A DNA stretch of 64,000 bases from Kalmusia sp. IMI 367209 (GCA_027946365.1 JAPEUQ010000002.1:2480001-2544000); one strand, 5' to 3'; shown: positions 36,321 through 50,339, counted from the first letter of the stretch. The notes: generated by a model from the sequence alone, not told the origin. Program-made: numbers and translations.

Positions 36321-38699
36321 AAATCAGAAATGGCGCCTTACCACCATTATCGGACGAAAACTTCTTTACAGCAGAGACCGAAAATTACATCTTGGATGCG
36401 TGGTCGTTCGCATTGCATTCCTAATGACGCCACAATCTTGGTCGCGAAACCCCAGGCATTGCAAGCGAAATGAGCTCCACAACACCAAAGTTACTCATCT
36501 CGACTACGAAATCACCCAGGTGACACGGACCAACAACTCTTCCAGAGGGACCAAGGCAATCTTAGCAAATTACTGTCAACATTGTCTGCAGGCGTCATTG
36601 CGCTTGTGATGAGCTGGTTGCCGTGCATGATTTACCAAGCTGGCCATCTGGTTCCCTGGACAACACTAAACATTACGGCTGAGTCTCTGACATCCATCCT
36701 CCCATTACGGTTTGGCGTCTTGGGCCTTGCGGTACTTATACCCAGAGCATCGTCGCATTATTCCGGACATTGGTTATCATACATAGATCTGCTCTTGTCG
36801 TATACGTCGAACGGTATACTCCCCACGCCTCTGCTATTTTGTGCCAAGCGAAGTGGTCGCGTGCGTGCGGGTGCTCTCGTCAGCGAGCAAATTTCCATAT
36901 TCCCCTAGCTGGATCTGAAACGCAAGACGACATACTAGCGGAAAGGCTGCTTACGCGTGGGCGAGGTTTATCTACGCGTTAGCGCCGTGCTGGGGACTGC
37001 GTGCAGACCCAATGCAGCAGTCGGATCCAGAAGCCCGGCGTCATGGTTCTTCCAAAGACAGCAAGCTTCCATCGTACCACATCGTACATTTAACGTAATT
37101 AACTATCCGAGATGTTTCGCATACCTGGAGAGCCTTTGCATATTGAACTTAATTGGATGACCATCAGCGCTGCATGCGGATCTATTCTGAGCTTTTGACA
37201 TTCACTCAAATCCTGGACAATCTACTTTGCATCGGCGCTGGATGCCGATCCCATATCTTCACTTCGAAAACGCATGGTTTTTTTCCTTTTGGGTTTATAT
37301 CCGGCATTTGCTCTGCGCATTTACTTCTCTTTGGGTTAGAGTTCCCAACTGATACATGTTGTTGCGCTTCGAGATAGAGGGAGTTTGTCTGGTTCGGTCG
37401 CTTCTGCTGCATCTGTGTTCCTTCACTGCAGTATTCGATCACCATTTTTGCCTAGGTCGCTGTTTCGATCTTCGGGATCTGTTTTCACCACTTGTGCCGC
37501 AATTTGTTACACCATATACCCGAGGTTTGTGAGAGGAGGGCATGTTGGAAGGAGAGGCGGTTAGCATGTCAATTAGGCGTCAGTCCGCGCGGGAATGCTC
37601 GGTTTGCAGCGTTCCAGCCGACGGTTGTATATATTTTTGGGATGGGCTTGGGCATCGGGGGTCACACGCCCTTCTACTTAGGAGGACACGGGAAAGAAGG
37701 CTTGCATGGGACGCGCAGAACACAGTGATGCGGTCTCCGGATTGTGTATGCCCGCACGACACGCGGCTTCGGTAGAGAAATGCAGAGGGCATCAGCGAAC
37801 GGGCTCTCGGTTCCGCTCGCGTGGTTTCTAGCCAGCTCAGCTCAAGTGTTTGTCTTTGAACGCCTTGGCCCAAGACATATTTTTGGTGTGTTTGCGGTGT
37901 GCTTGTGTTTCAGATTTACACTTTTGCATATTTAGCGCTGTGGTATGTCACAATGGACAGTGATTGGAGTTGGCATACAGCGTGGCGCTCATTTGACGGG
38001 GGTGAGATGGCTTCAATTGGGAGGTGGGTGTTACCGGGATGTTTGGACGAGGTTCGTGACAGGATGAGGCTGCATGAGGCTATGCCCGTGCAAACTGCAG
38101 CGGTGATGCTTATGGACAGCTAGCCACCCGCGACGAGAGCGATAGCGAGCTAAGAGCAAATTTGGATGGTATTGGGTTTGGGGTTGAGCCTGCGGGATCC
38201 AACATGGATTGGTGGTCTTACTGTTGCACGACTACACAACGATGCGTACGGGCTCCAGCAATGCTGTAAATTCGATTCTCACATGACACGAATACTTCGT
38301 TCCGAGGTACTTGAGCCAGTGTGAGCACATGCATGCCTGGGAGCGACCATTCAGCATCACGTTCAAGTACATAGTAACTTGGACTTAGCTTCCATCCCAC
38401 AATGCCACCAGGGAAAGTAGTGTTGCTTTCGCATGCCAGTATAGTCTTGCAGAAACAAGGGTCACACGAAAACGATGTCCTATGCTCCTTCACCTCAACT
38501 TTCACCCAAAGAAGCAGACGGCTCCCGAACAGGCAAGCGTACGCTAGCGCGCCACAGCCTGCGCCACATTTGAGCCCCGCGACAGCCACATGATGTTCAA
38601 GCCCCCCACTACGGCAACTGCAGCCTGGCTCGGTCTGACTTCGCAACCTGTGTCTCTGCCTAACAGCACAACACCACCAAGCCCCAAACCACAGGCAAG
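36321..38699. other. 2.4-kb region without a supported gene
   Basis: No coding exon recognised on either strand. It contains the 3' flank of the preceding gene and the NEDD8 promoter. Confidence 0.5.
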
Positions 38700-39161
38700 A
38701 TGCAGATCAAGTAAGAAACCCCCAGCGGCAGTCCCCTCTATGAGCCAGGCTGGGAAACTATCACGAAGTGCTCAAAGGATACTGTTAACAGGCATCTAGA
38801 GTGCGAACCCTCACCGGCAAGGAGATCGAGCTCGACATCGAACCGGACTACAAGGTACGCGCCTGCCACCACCCACCACAAACGTTACCTATGATATATG
38901 GGAGGGACATAACTGCGAGACTTGATTGCTGATGAGATACAGGTCTCGAGGATAAAGGAGCGCGTTGAGGAGAAGGAGGGCATCCCGCCTGCGCAGCAGC
39001 GTCTCATCTTCGGCGGAAAGCAGATGTACGCTTCCTACAACCAATGGCTCATGCACTAGACTGACACGTTTTGCAGGGCAGACGACAAGACTGCCGAGGA
39101 ATACCAGCTCGAGGGCGGTGCTACACTCCATCTGGTGCTTGCCCTGCGTGGCGGCTGCTAG
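38700..39161 (+). CDS. RUB1: Ubiquitin-like modifier NEDD8/Rub1
   Basis: Ubiquitin-like protein conjugated to cullins, activating cullin-RING ubiquitin ligases. Four exons (38700-38710, 38800-38854, 38943-39025, 39077-39161) give 77 aa: [60 protein letters not shown] and [15 protein letters not shown]. Ala at the position before RGG (ALRGG rather than ubiquitin's RLRGG) is the NEDD8 hallmark that steers it to its own E1. One extra residue (Cys) follows the diglycine, so a C-terminal hydrolase must mature it. Exon 1 is only 11 nt, and all introns are GT-AG; the gene is missed by ORF scans because no exon is long. Confidence 0.95.
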
Positions 39162-39791
39162 ACACCTCTCCCCATTTCCTTCCCACGCCTTTAAGTTCCG
39201 AGCGTGGCAACGGCCGCTGACGGGCATGTTTTGGAGCACTGGCATGATAACGACAAGGTCCAGAAAGAGCGGATTTTTAAGAGCCTGTTCTGCAGAGCCT
39301 GTTCGGAACACAGGGACCATAGCCGAGACGGAGGGCGGCATGATTTGGCGTGGCTCGAGGGCTCACCTGCAGCCATAGACCATCAATTTTAGCAATGGAG
39401 CGTTCATTTCGGAATACCTCTATGTTTCGAGGGGCTAATTTCTATATCATCATCCGTATCATCACAAGCTACACTTTACGAACGTAGAGTATCTGGGATC
39501 TGTTGGCTGCGAGGGTGTCTGGTAGACTACTTCACCCACTGTGTACGCTCATGCAAGGCTCCAAGCTCCTGAGGTAGAGCTTAGTTTGTCAAAAATGCTA
39601 CGCTATCAAGTAGTCATCCCTCGTGTACTGATGCTTCACTAACGAGCTCCCGAGTCTCATACTATTCGAAATATAACCGCCAATTAGCGACGTCATTTGA
39701 GGGGCGATTCAACCATCGTATAATTCATCCGCAGCTCATCCAACACCAGCAGTCATGCTGCACCCTTTCTCACAGCTGCTTTCTTCAACTA
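39162..39791. other. Intergenic region between convergent genes
   Basis: No coding exon recognised. It contains the 3' ends of the convergent RUB1 and Zn2Cys6 regulator transcripts. Confidence 0.5.
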
Positions 39792-42408
39792 CTACAGACC
39801 CAGCCCAAATCCAAATCCCTGGTCCCCCCCATATCCTCCACCATCCAACATCCCAATACCCGCCGTCACCAAGCTATCAAACTGGCCCCAACTCGTCAAA
39901 TCCGCCATGATACTACTCGTCGGCAGGAAACTCGAATTGGCAAACACCGCGCTCTCCGGCGTGGGCAGATTATTCGGCACGCTCGACGCATAAAACGACC
40001 CTCCAAACCCGGGACTGCCCTCGCCCAGCCCCACGCCCAGCCCAGTCAGCCCAGACGCAGCCGGACTCACAGGCGTCGTCTGCGGCTGCTTGTTGCCCGC
40101 CTTGGCAGCCTCGAGCCTCAGCTCCTCCAAGACGAGACAGTACCGTTTAGACAAGCAATCTGCCTCGGAGATGGAAGACAGGACGCCCTGGCAGCGCAGC
40201 CCGGCGGCGTAGTAGCCCTCACAAACGCCCGGCTCGACGATGCCCTGCTGGATGCGGTAGATGTAGAGGACCACGACGGCGCAGAAGGCGTAGTACTGCG
40301 TGAACCAGAAGGCGCGGAAGATCTGGCTGGCGGCGATGTCGTCGACGACACGGACGATGCCCATGGCGGCGTCGAGGCAGTGCTTTACGTTTTCCTTGCA
40401 AGTGATTTCGAGCGCGGGGGCGCCGGCTGCTCTGCGCGCTGAGTGCTGCGCCGAATCGAAGTGCGTCAGGCTTGCGAAGTTGGACAGCAGGAAGGGTCTG
40501 TGGACGAGCAGAACGGCGTGGTGGTAGTACGCGAGGTTGAGCACGTTGCGCTGGCGCTGGTAGATGGGTATCAGCAGGCTGGAAGGTAGGTTGGTCGTGT
40601 CGAGGAAGTGTGCATTGGAGGCGCGCCAGGCAAAAAGGTCGCTCGTGTATTTCTGCGCGAGGGAGATGCGGTGTGGGAGCGAGGGTGGCCGGATGGGATA
40701 GAGGTCGCGCAGCACGAGGGACAGGATCTTGGAGAGCTTGATGTGTTCGATGGGGGCCATCATTACTGGGAGTGTGGAGGACTGGGTCGGGGAGGGTGTG
40801 AGGGAGTGGGGGGTTAAGTCGGAATCGTTTATGAGGGTAGGGAGTTCCTTTCGACAAAAGTTAGAATCCCAAAAGGGAGACGAAGGGAGAGGGGGAGAAG
40901 AAATACCTGATCGATATCTTCGTCTTTGAAGGTGCGAGGCCGGCCTAGGGCTGCGGAGAGGTACTTGTCCAACACATAAGCGACCCAGAATAAGCGGCGA
41001 CGGCTCTCAAGCTCGACATAGTCGACTGCTGTCGTCGGATTGCAACTTCGACCTCGATTCAGACCGATGGCAAATGCGAGATGAGCTAATGTGCCGAAGA
41101 GGCTCCAGCAGTGATTGACCCGCGATTGCGTCAGGAGGTAGAAACACTGGCCCAGCCTGGCTTGTACACTTGCTAAACGTACAGCTCCACGCTCTTTTGA
41201 CAATTGATGCTCAGAAGCGAAGTAGTATCGCGCACTATTGAACGTCAGAAACTGTCTCGTGGCGGATGAGATGGGGTGCAAGGATGAACTACCTGCTATC
41301 ATGTGCATCGTCCTCAGGCATATACGCCTTCGCCTGCGCCATAACAATCAACAATAGTGCCGTCTTTCCCGGTGCCTCCTCCCTATTCCGCATATCGCCT
41401 TGCGTCTCATAAAATTCCCTCAGCAGTCCCTCGATTGTCGGTCTGTGCAAGAACCGATGCGTCGGGGCGGCGAAGTCAAAGTAACGTTCTACGAGCTTCT
41501 CGCCCTCTGCTTTTGGAGGTAGCACAAAGAAGGTAGGGTCGAATTCAGGTAAGGGTGCGTCGCCAAACGTGAAGATGGAGGAATCGTGCGAAAGAGAACT
41601 ATTCTGATGCAGTGTCTTTTGAATACGAAGCAGGAAAGATACGCCACTGGCAGGGCCGACATAGTGCCCTTGGAGATCGGTCTGTGCAGGCTCCGGGGAT
41701 GTGCGCGAGCTGAGCTCATCTTTAACAGCGAGACGTTCGTTTGGAGAGAATATGTTCGGACTAGAAGGCGCGTCGATGTGTGTTGGTGAGAGCGGTTTGG
41801 GGAGTTGGAGTGTTGGAGTAGAGATATCGGATGTAGTTTCTGGTGCTGAGACTGCACCTGGCATGGATACACGTGGCCTTGTATTGTTGGCTGCTAATGC
41901 AGCTTCGTCTACGATGACCGAGGGCAGTCTACCTCTTGTGTATGATGCTGTGAATTCGCATGGTTGGTTTGCTACTAGACAGAGGGCACATGGACAGCGA
42001 CCGGTGCATCTCGTCTTCTTCCTATAGCAATGTTAGTGAACACATGAACAAATCAGCTAAGGGAAATGTACAAAGTATGGTCGCAATATGTATCATGCAA
42101 GGAGGACCCCCCGGAAAAGCAATGTCATGCTTTCCTCAGTGCAGACCCCCGATCCAGCGCAGTATACACTGATGCAGTGGACGCGTTCAAAATTAAGCTT
42201 ACTTCTTACACCTATCGCACGCCCTACTGACTCTCGACCTCTCTTTTCCCTCCCTCCTTCTCTTTGCAGGCGAACTCTTAGTCTCGGAGTCACCGCCGTC
42301 GGGCGTGCTGGTCGCGTCGTCCGCAGCTCTGTTGCTTGGGTTGCCTGTGACATGGACCCACTCAGAGGATGCCCGTGGAAGCGATGCGTCCTCGGAACCA
42401 TTTTCCAT
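39792..42408 (-). CDS. Zn2Cys6 transcription factor with fungal-specific TF domain
   Basis: Predicted nuclear DNA-binding regulator. Exons 42203-42408, 41293-42021, 40907-41234 and 39792-40847 give 772 aa. The binuclear zinc cluster is at residues 64-90: RACDRCKKKKTRCTGRCPCA, then LC and a last Cys in LVANQPC; ligands are C64, C67, C74, C80, C83 and C90, with one extra Cys (C78). It is preceded by a basic patch, KRRREGKERSR. The cluster is split by a 181-nt intron. The fungal_trans middle homology region includes AHLAFAIGLNRGRSCNPTTA, RRRLFWVAYVLDKYLSAALG and GRPRTFKDEDIDQELP. The C-terminus is Gly-rich (GGGYGGDQGFGFGLGL). Targets are unknown. Start choice: first ATG in frame with the zinc cluster after the last upstream stop. 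Confidence 0.92.
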
Positions 42409-43386
42409 CTTTCATAAGTCAGATGTGCTTGGAAATGTGAAGTCGAGTGTCGCTTTTCCGGCGGATGACACGGCGGCGGATGTGGTGGAGGGGCAGCCGA
42501 TTGGTTGGAATCGGACCGGAAGCGAGGGTCCACCAAAGAAGGCACGAACGTGCGGGGAGATTGCATGCAGAGGCACGAAGGTCGTTATCCAGCTACAGCA
42601 GCACCTTGATGACTGCTTTCAGATGAACGACTTTCTGCTTTGTCAATATTTCGTACAGTGAAAATGATGCCGCTGGTTCTCTATCAATTCATTTTTGGGG
42701 GGACCGGGCCATAATACGACCAGTCTCTTCAGACTTCCGAGCTGCAGAACACACTTTGTCTTCACGAAGACCACTACTGGCCTTGGATTGATGAAATTTC
42801 ATACACCACAATACACCTGGGATAGGGATCATCGACACTTAGAGGTATCGAGCAATCCTTACTAAGACCTCACCTTGACCAGCAGCACGCGAATAACGTC
42901 AAATTCTTGACATCAAGGCCCCACTAGCCTAACTCCAAATTTCAGTCTGCCACCCTAAGCTCGATTTTCTATGCCCGGACTCTTGATATCGCATGGCGCT
43001 ATATAGGGCTGAGACAGCACATTGCATGAACCCGGTCTGTGTGCCGGAAGAGGGTGTCACAGGATGAAACACGGCATAGTCGACAGTCCAAAAGAGAGCT
43101 GGACCATGTTGCCGATCATGTTCAACATCGAGATTGATGTCACATCAATGAGGTGGCAGTTTGAACTCTTCGCAATCAATTGATTGATATAAGCGGTGTG
43201 GATGAGCATGCTGAGTTATTCAAAGTGCTCGATTAATTCGTGTGTCGCATTTACTATCAGGAATAAAGATCTTCTTCGTAACATTCTCCTCCCTTTGAAA
43301 AGTATTCACACCGCTTTAGATCCGCTATGTTTCGTAGTCATAAGCCTTTGTGGCTATTCAGTCGCTCCCCTTTGAAATATTTCTCA
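42409..43386. other. Intergenic region
   Basis: No coding exon recognised. It holds the promoter of the Zn2Cys6 regulator and the 3' flank of the next minus-strand gene. Open frames opposite the regulator's first exon are shadows. Confidence 0.5.
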
Positions 43387-44405
43387 TTATCCCAGAATCA
43401 TAGAAATAGTCGTCCCTGCTACAACAAGTAATAGCTCCCAATACCGAATGCCAAAAGCTCTTGCTTCGTTGCCGACCTGTCCTTGCGCCGTGCCACCGGC
43501 AGGTGTATTGCCGTTGCCATTTGCATTTCCAGGTCCACCGACCTGGCCTCCATCATTCCTTGCTGTTGTCTCGATTGCGATATCCTGAAAAGGCTGGCCT
43601 GGAGGATTATTCACGCTATTCACAAGCGCTGTGAAGTTCATCAGCGGATTCGAGATCATATCGCAGCTCATCCGGCCCCCTGTTGCGCTCAGTGGCCCGG
43701 GCGCTGGCTTCGTAAGAAGCTGTTTGGCACCAGGGAATTGCGAGATACTGTTCGTGACTGATATGGGAAGATTGAATATACTATAGTGGTCGCCGCCGTT
43801 TAGACGAAAGTTCTGATGTATCGAAATGTTATATTCGCCCCTTGCGGTAGTCCCAATCTCTTCTTGGCCATCGCCAACTAAACAGTCGGGCCACTCGAAG
43901 TTGATATGTTTTACTGTCTGTCCTGATTCTTGGTTCATGATATCGGCAAATGGAGGCGTTGTGGTCGTGATATTAGATATTGTGAAGTTCTTGAAGAGGG
44001 TGTTGCTGGTAAGGAACATTGTGAAGTTGAACACCTGGGTGAGTGGATCGCTTCTATCCTTCGGCGGCACTGGGAGTTTGCCGTCGCCCGAGACATCGAT
44101 AGCAACATGTAAGAAGTCACCACCCATTGGTGTGAACGGTTGAGGCTGCCAGCCGTCAGCAAGTACCAGCTTAGGATTATCGTAAAACTCACAGCGAGTA
44201 TTATTCCCAGTCCTGGTGTAAATATTCGTCCATTTACAATGTTGAACGCGCTTGTGTCGGGTTGGCCATTATTATTGCCATCACCGTTTTGTCGCGCCAC
44301 TACTCGACGTCTGTCCCCCCATTGCCCTAGCATTTGCGCATTCCCGATTTTCCATATTAAACAAAGTACAAACAGGAACTGAAGAATAGAAGGTAGTATA
44401 ATCAT
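43387..44405 (-). CDS. GPI-anchored fungal surface protein, unknown function
   Basis: Two exons (44193-44405 and 43387-44145) separated by a 47-nt intron (GTGAGT...GCAG) give 323 aa. The N-terminus has a signal peptide (IILPSILQFLFVLCLIWKIG). The conserved core reads FNIVNGRIFTPGLGIILAPQ across the junction, then PFTPMGGDFLHVAIDVSGDG and KLPVPP, a pattern I recognise from an uncharacterised ascomycete family. Many NxS/T sites follow (NFTMF, NFTIS, NISIH). The C-terminus has a Gly/Asn-rich spacer and ends in a hydrophobic tail (YWELLLVVAGTTISMILG), as in GPI-anchored proteins. It probably sits on the plasma membrane or wall. Function is not known. Confidence 0.8.
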
Positions 44406-46970
44406 TGCTCAACAACGATGGTACATTCTCTCGCGCCGGCGAGGAACGGACGGCAACAACGTGCGGGGGTAAGGCAGAGAAAGCAGAGCGAGGCAGGGTG
44501 TAGCTCGAGCAGCAGCGGATTGTGGCATCAAGAGTGCAATGCTCCTTGCGGGCCAGCCGGGTGCCTAGGCTTTGCGCATGACATGGGCAAGGGACGATGA
44601 TCAGGCATCGCGTGGGTCTGAGCTAGCCGAGGTGCGTGGCTAGAGCGGATAAATGGCTAAGGATTTGTTAGTGGTGGGTTTGTGGTGACTGGTGGGCGGG
44701 ATGAAATTGTGAAACGTGGGACGTGAGACAGAAGTGATGGCGGGCGATCCCTGTGAGGTGCATCCGAACATCAATAAGCAAGCACGACCAAAAACTCATG
44801 ATTGCGAAGTGAGATGCACACTCGACTGTTGAGAATAAAAGCTGCTTTTAGAATGGAAACCAGACACCCATCAAAGGGAGCATGAATGAGGACTCGACAT
44901 AGATCATATAATACCCCTTAAGAATTACCATGTCGCACCTTATCGACCCCACACGGCCTGACGCCTCAGGAATCACGGAGCTTCCACGCCGCAACCGAGA
45001 AGCAGCTTAGCACGATACTAAGCGAAAAGTCGATATCAAATCCAAATGGAGTATAACTAGTCCTTTTTGGTACCAATGTCGAAAGGGTTGCGCAGGAACA
45101 GTCTCTTTCATATATTTGTAGGGAAAACATATATACTTTCCGCGCTGTACTAAGCCATTCTTCATATATAGGTCGCCCTTGCATATGGCTTTACCATGCG
45201 AATGATGCAGGCTGATGGATGTCCCCGCCTTCTGCAGTGATGTGATTACGGCAGGTCTCCAAAGGCCCATTAGCATCACCGTCTGCATCATCCTCCAATG
45301 AAACAACGAACTGGATCTAAAGAGGCGATGGTGAACGCAATTTCAGAGAGTCAAGCGCCCGGGCATTACTTGGAATAGCCAAGATCATAAAGAATCACGC
45401 TCATGATCATCCTCAGGATGAGACAGCGGAAACTATTGTTGAATTGCGATATTGTGTTCCAATAGCATCACCCTATTGAATATAAGGATCGGAAGCGCAT
45501 ATCTTTCTTGAGCTAGCTATTTTCAAAGCTTGACTGCGGACATCAAGACATTATCACATCCCAAAGTGTGAAGATGAAGCCTTGTCGATCGGTAACTTAG
45601 GAGATATATCATAGACTCATTCTCTAATTTAAGCGACGTTAAATTTGTGCATCCTTGAAAGGATTTTCCTGATCAGGTAAAGGCGGACTGGAGTATTGCT
45701 GCTTCTAATTCCTTAGTGCAGCATCCTTCAATTGAAATGATTTTGCAGCCGCACCTCTGACAGACGTGTGATTGAAGACGGTCTGTGGACTCAACATTTA
45801 CAAATGTGTTGGTTCTCTTGGTAAGAAGCATGGTCGTTTTCTGAATATAGCATATACTCGATGGAAATCTCGATCACTGACATAGCATATTGAATGAGAA
45901 TGATTGAAGGTACTTACATACGTAATACCAAGTGGCGTCTCAATATAAGCTAATTTGCTTTGTGTCAACTTTATAATTATCGACCTCTAAAGGTTGCAAA
46001 ATTTCACAGGAAACGTTCTGTATAGGGCAGACAGCTCCCAAAACCAGCATCTGCACGCTTGGCTTGGAAGAAATCAGGTTTATGGAGAGACTGAATACGA
46101 ATATACTAGCAAGATACAGGGCGATAGCAATTTTGACAAGGACAGGCACTGTGAAGAGACCAACTGATGACGTCACAACTGTACAAATTCTTAGACATCT
46201 GGATATCTTCTTTATCACGAAGTGATACTAAAGCAGTAGCAGATCAGTATGACCGAAGCGATGAGAAAAAATTCAAAGACGCTATCGGACATTTGATTAT
46301 CAAAGTTCTACAATGGCAATTGCCTATAGCACAAATTTGAATCGTAAGCCTGCTTTGAGCGGTAGGTCTGCATAAGGAAAATTATCGAAGTGAGGATCTG
46401 CGTGAGGTTTATAGGGCTGTGTATCATGTTTCATGAATATTAAGGAACAGGACAAAGAAATAGCTAGTTTACGTCTCAGACCAACGGTGTCGCATTTTCC
46501 TAAAACGACAAAGTATGAAGTTTAGTATCTAGCAATAAATTTTCCGTTCAGCAGGGTACATAAGCACTAAGGCAGAACAAGTAAAGCTTGTTTGTCATTA
46601 AAAATGAGCAGGGGCAAGCGAATATAAGGCGGTCCGTAGGTAAGACCTACTTTCGTTGAATGCTTACTCCATTTTCTTGATCGAGCCCTCTTAATCGAAG
46701 TACTGCCTCGACGTAAATAGATCTGTTTTCCGAGCTGGACTAAACAGAAGATATAGTATGATCCTTCTGTAGCATTGTCCTAGGAAGGTTTGGCAATGAG
46801 AACAAGCAAAACAAATTTTTTAACATGGCCCCCAAGTATAGTCTATTCGCAAATCCTGCTTGGGGCCGGCTTTGACTTATATAATGGAAATAAGTAGAAA
46901 TCATTGTCTATTCAATTGATCATCTCGGCGATTCGTCTTTTCTCGATCGTTTCTGCTCCTCGCAAACACG
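44406..46970. other. 2.6-kb AT-rich intergenic region
   Basis: Between two divergent surface-protein genes. The part from about 45300 to 46950 is visibly AT-rich. A minus-strand open frame at 45940-46218 (92 codons, hydrophobic) has no recognisable homology and no support as a gene. Nothing else could be assigned. Confidence 0.5.
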
Positions 46971-49282
46971 ATGCGGTTGTATACGTTGATTCTCTTCTCT
47001 CAAGCGACGTGGGGTGCCGTCGTGAACACCCGCCAGACACAAAATGATGCCTGCTATAAGGCCATGCAGCTTGTCCAAAATACTACAGACAATATTATCA
47101 ATGGCCAAATAGCATGTACGTAAGACCTGGGTAGACTGTGGATATTCCTCTGAGCGATGATAATTTCTTCTCCGCTTCACTGAGATATAGAGTACCTATA
47201 CCTACTTCTTTGACTTACACTGACTTAAGACCCGCTATTCTAGATGACTGCCTTACATCGATGCCTTTCAACCAGACAAGAGCCAGCGTATTCATCACCG
47301 AACTGAAGAAATATGTCCAGTTCCAATCTACGATTGAGGTTGTGAAGAACCCACCGGATACATATGCAGGGCCCACTGTCGATATTATGGGTGGCCTTGA
47401 CAGAATCAAGGACACTCATTATTCAAATCATTTCCAATTCGACCTTGAGATTTTCAACTTATTTAACTCCGTCAATGATGGGCATTTCTATCTCAAGCCT
47501 TGCTCAATTACTATCTTCAACTTCTTTCGCAAGCCTCTCGGCCTCGTCTCCGTCTCGAAGGATGGTAGATCAACACCAGAAATTTATACGGCAATCGATT
47601 TGAAGTCACTGAGCGCAGGAGCTAGCAATGTTTCTCCAGTGACAACGATCAATGGCCAAGATGTTATCAAATATCTCGAGACTATCGCCGCTCAGACGAG
47701 ATACCAGGATCCTGACGCGAGATGGAACTCACTCTTCGCATCAGACGCAAATTTGGCTAGTAATCCCGAGGACAAGTATGGCGGTTTTGGCGCCTTCATC
47801 GCCGGTGTTAACATGTTCTGGCCCGGCGTCAATAACACACGCCTCGGGTTCAAGAACGGGTCCTCGGTCGATCTCCCGACTTACGCCAAATACCTGTTCA
47901 ACTCGCTTCAGCCATCCGCAATAGACATGTTCAATTTCGCATGTATTCCCCGAACTACAAATGGAAACTCTACGTCTATCAATACTCGACAATCTACACC
48001 TACAGGCCCAGAAAGCAATTTGGACTTGCTCACTCCGAGGGCAACAGCTGGTCCAGCTGGTTATCCGATGCCGTTTTGGCGGGATGGACTTAATCAAATC
48101 AGCGGCTACACACTCGATAATGAGACTACGGTCATGTTTATTCCTACATTCGATGCCGGGCCTGATGGTCAAGATGGCGTGTTCAGTCAAGTGGCTTCGC
48201 AGATTGTCAACACGGCGATAAGTAACGGGCGCACAAAGCTTATCATCGATCTCTCTTCCAATGGGGGCGGCAACATCAAGCGAGCATTTGACTTGTTCAA
48301 ACTTTTCTTCCCGTCTGGTTTCCCTTACTCGGCTACTCGACTTCGACGTCATGACGCAGTCGACTCGATAGTTCTAGCTGCCCGGAAATTGAACTCCACT
48401 TCCGGCGGCTCAAGCCCCTTTACTTGGCAGGCTTTCGTGACCCCTGCTCAGGACAGTGGATTTGCGTCTCTGGACGATTTCCTTAAAGGAGAAATTCAGC
48501 TCGGAGTTAATGTGACTTCACTTTATGCGAACTTTAATTACACTCAGCTGTCAACCAAGGACTCGCCTATACGGGGCTTTGGTCCGGTTGCCGTCAACAA
48601 CACCCAGCCATACAAGCCGGAAGATATTCTTCTCATCACTGACGGAACGTGCACCTCAACGTGCACTACGTTCGTGAATCTGATGACCAACGCTGGCGGT
48701 GTTCGTGCCCTGACCTTCGGTGGCAGACCTCGCTCTGAGCCGATGCAAGTAATGGGTGGCGTTCGAGGTGCTCAGTCCTATTCCTTCACGAACATTGATA
48801 CAGACATCTCGGACGTCAAATCTCTTGTTGAAAACGATACTTCCTTGCTCACTCAGGAGCAAATTGCTCGCGCTCAAGCTTCATTACCGATTGGTACTAA
48901 GAATATGCCGTTTTTCATATCCGCCGGTGGCGTTAACCTTCGAAACGCGTACCAGGAAGGCGCCGACCATCTGCCTTTACAATTCGACTATCAGGCTTCC
49001 GACTGTCGCCTTTTCTACACAGCTCAGAACGTGAGAGAGCCATCGAGTAGCTGGGTCGATGCCAAGGCAGCGGTTTGGGGGGGTCGCGGCTGCGTCACTG
49101 GCTCTACCGGCGGAAAGGGATCTTTGGACTACCGGCAAAAGGGCAATAGCTCAAGCAGCGGAAGCGGCAGTGGCAGCGGAATAATCGGTGGTGACGGAGC
49201 CAGCTCAGCTGGAAACCTTCAGTTGGGAGGTAGCTTCCTCGCACTCTGCGTCTTCGCAAGCTCTCTCGCCGTGATTGTATAG
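46971..49282 (+). CDS. Peptidase S41 family protein, secreted, probably GPI-anchored
   Basis: Tail-specific/CPAF-like serine peptidase family of fungi. Exon 1 (46971-47115) encodes a signal peptide (MRLYTLILFSQATWGAVV); an intron 47116-47243 joins INGQIA to YDCLTSMPFNQTRASVFITE. The product is 727 aa. Seen: the N-terminal helical region (FQSTIEVVKNPPDTYAGPTV), NSVNDGHFYLKPC, a PDZ-like middle (VTTINGQDVIKYLE), the core strand LIIDLSSNGGGNIKRAFDLF and the proposed nucleophile region LLITDGTCTSTCTTFVNLMT. The C-terminal Ser/Gly-rich spacer (SSSSGSGSGSG) and hydrophobic end (GGSFLALCVFASSLAVIV) indicate a GPI anchor. Substrate unknown. Catalytic residues beyond the Ser-containing loop cannot be assigned with certainty by eye. 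Confidence 0.88.
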
Positions 49283-50339
49283 ATAGATTTCGATGTAGAA
49301 TTTTTAGACTAGATTAATGCTCAACATAATCATAAATATTTCAAGACAGTGTTCCTCATATAGACTACAGTAGGTCTACTAAAATTGTAAAATATACTAA
49401 ATAAATGCCACTTCAAATCATGTGAATAGGGATATGGCCGATGGGAGCAACTTGCGGGCTTCCAACATGGCGGTTTAATAGCCATACTTGCCTTCGCACC
49501 ATCATGCTGAGAGATGTCACCAACAGAGACCTCTCCAAAGAACAAACCAAAATGTTGATGGAATGGGGCGGGAGTTAAGGGTTGGGGGCTAGTTCCATCT
49601 AGGATTGTTTCAGCCCTTACCCGAAATTGAATATCAAGTCAGCCGCTAAATGTTAAGCTTTGAGTTTATTACTGGAAAGTCTAGCTGATGGATTGGCACA
49701 AGAGAACAATATTCGACCAAGGCCCATGAAGCTGACTTGTGAAGTTGACACGACTAAATTTGGCCCTGAACGAAGAGAAACTAATAGAGACAAAATACCT
49801 CAACGAAGTCAGAGTTCATCGTCCAAGTATGTAAGCCTTTGTGGCTAGCGACCGGGAAGGAAACCCTAACAAAATGGACCTAAGACGCGTTAGGAGTTAT
49901 GTCATGCGCAGAAGGAAACGAAAAGCTGTCAATCCAGCAGCTCGGGGTGTGCGCATGGTCGCTGCTCTTCCTTTGACTGTCCAGCGGCTATTGTTTCATT
50001 TGCGACTTGCGTTGTCCAACCCCCGAAACCATGGAAGCATCTCGATGGATGGCTGTAATTGCATAGAATTTGAAGAAGATAATGTATTGATCATATCGAT
50101 CGAGACTGTTGATACTGTTTAGTCACCTGTACCCACCCAGCCGTTCTTTGTACCGGTCTTTGCTCTCGACGTCGATTATAGATCTTTTTGTATACTCGCT
50201 GCCGTGTCCGTACCCCGGTCTTGACCATCCTGGGCATCCTCTCTGGGAAAGGGCTCCCAAAATGCTAAGTTTTCTTCTTCAGTCCGTCTCAAGTGCTAGG
50301 AATGTGTTCGCACCTGGATGTCTGGCGGCTCTATCCTAG
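49283..50339. other. Intergenic region
   Basis: No coding exon recognised. The first 150 bases are AT-rich and likely 3' UTR of the S41 gene. Confidence 0.45.

Noticed and set aside
45940..46218. Hydrophobic 92-codon minus-strand frame as a membrane protein gene
   Set aside because: AT-rich sequence makes hydrophobic codons common; no conserved motif, splice partner or initiation context supports it.
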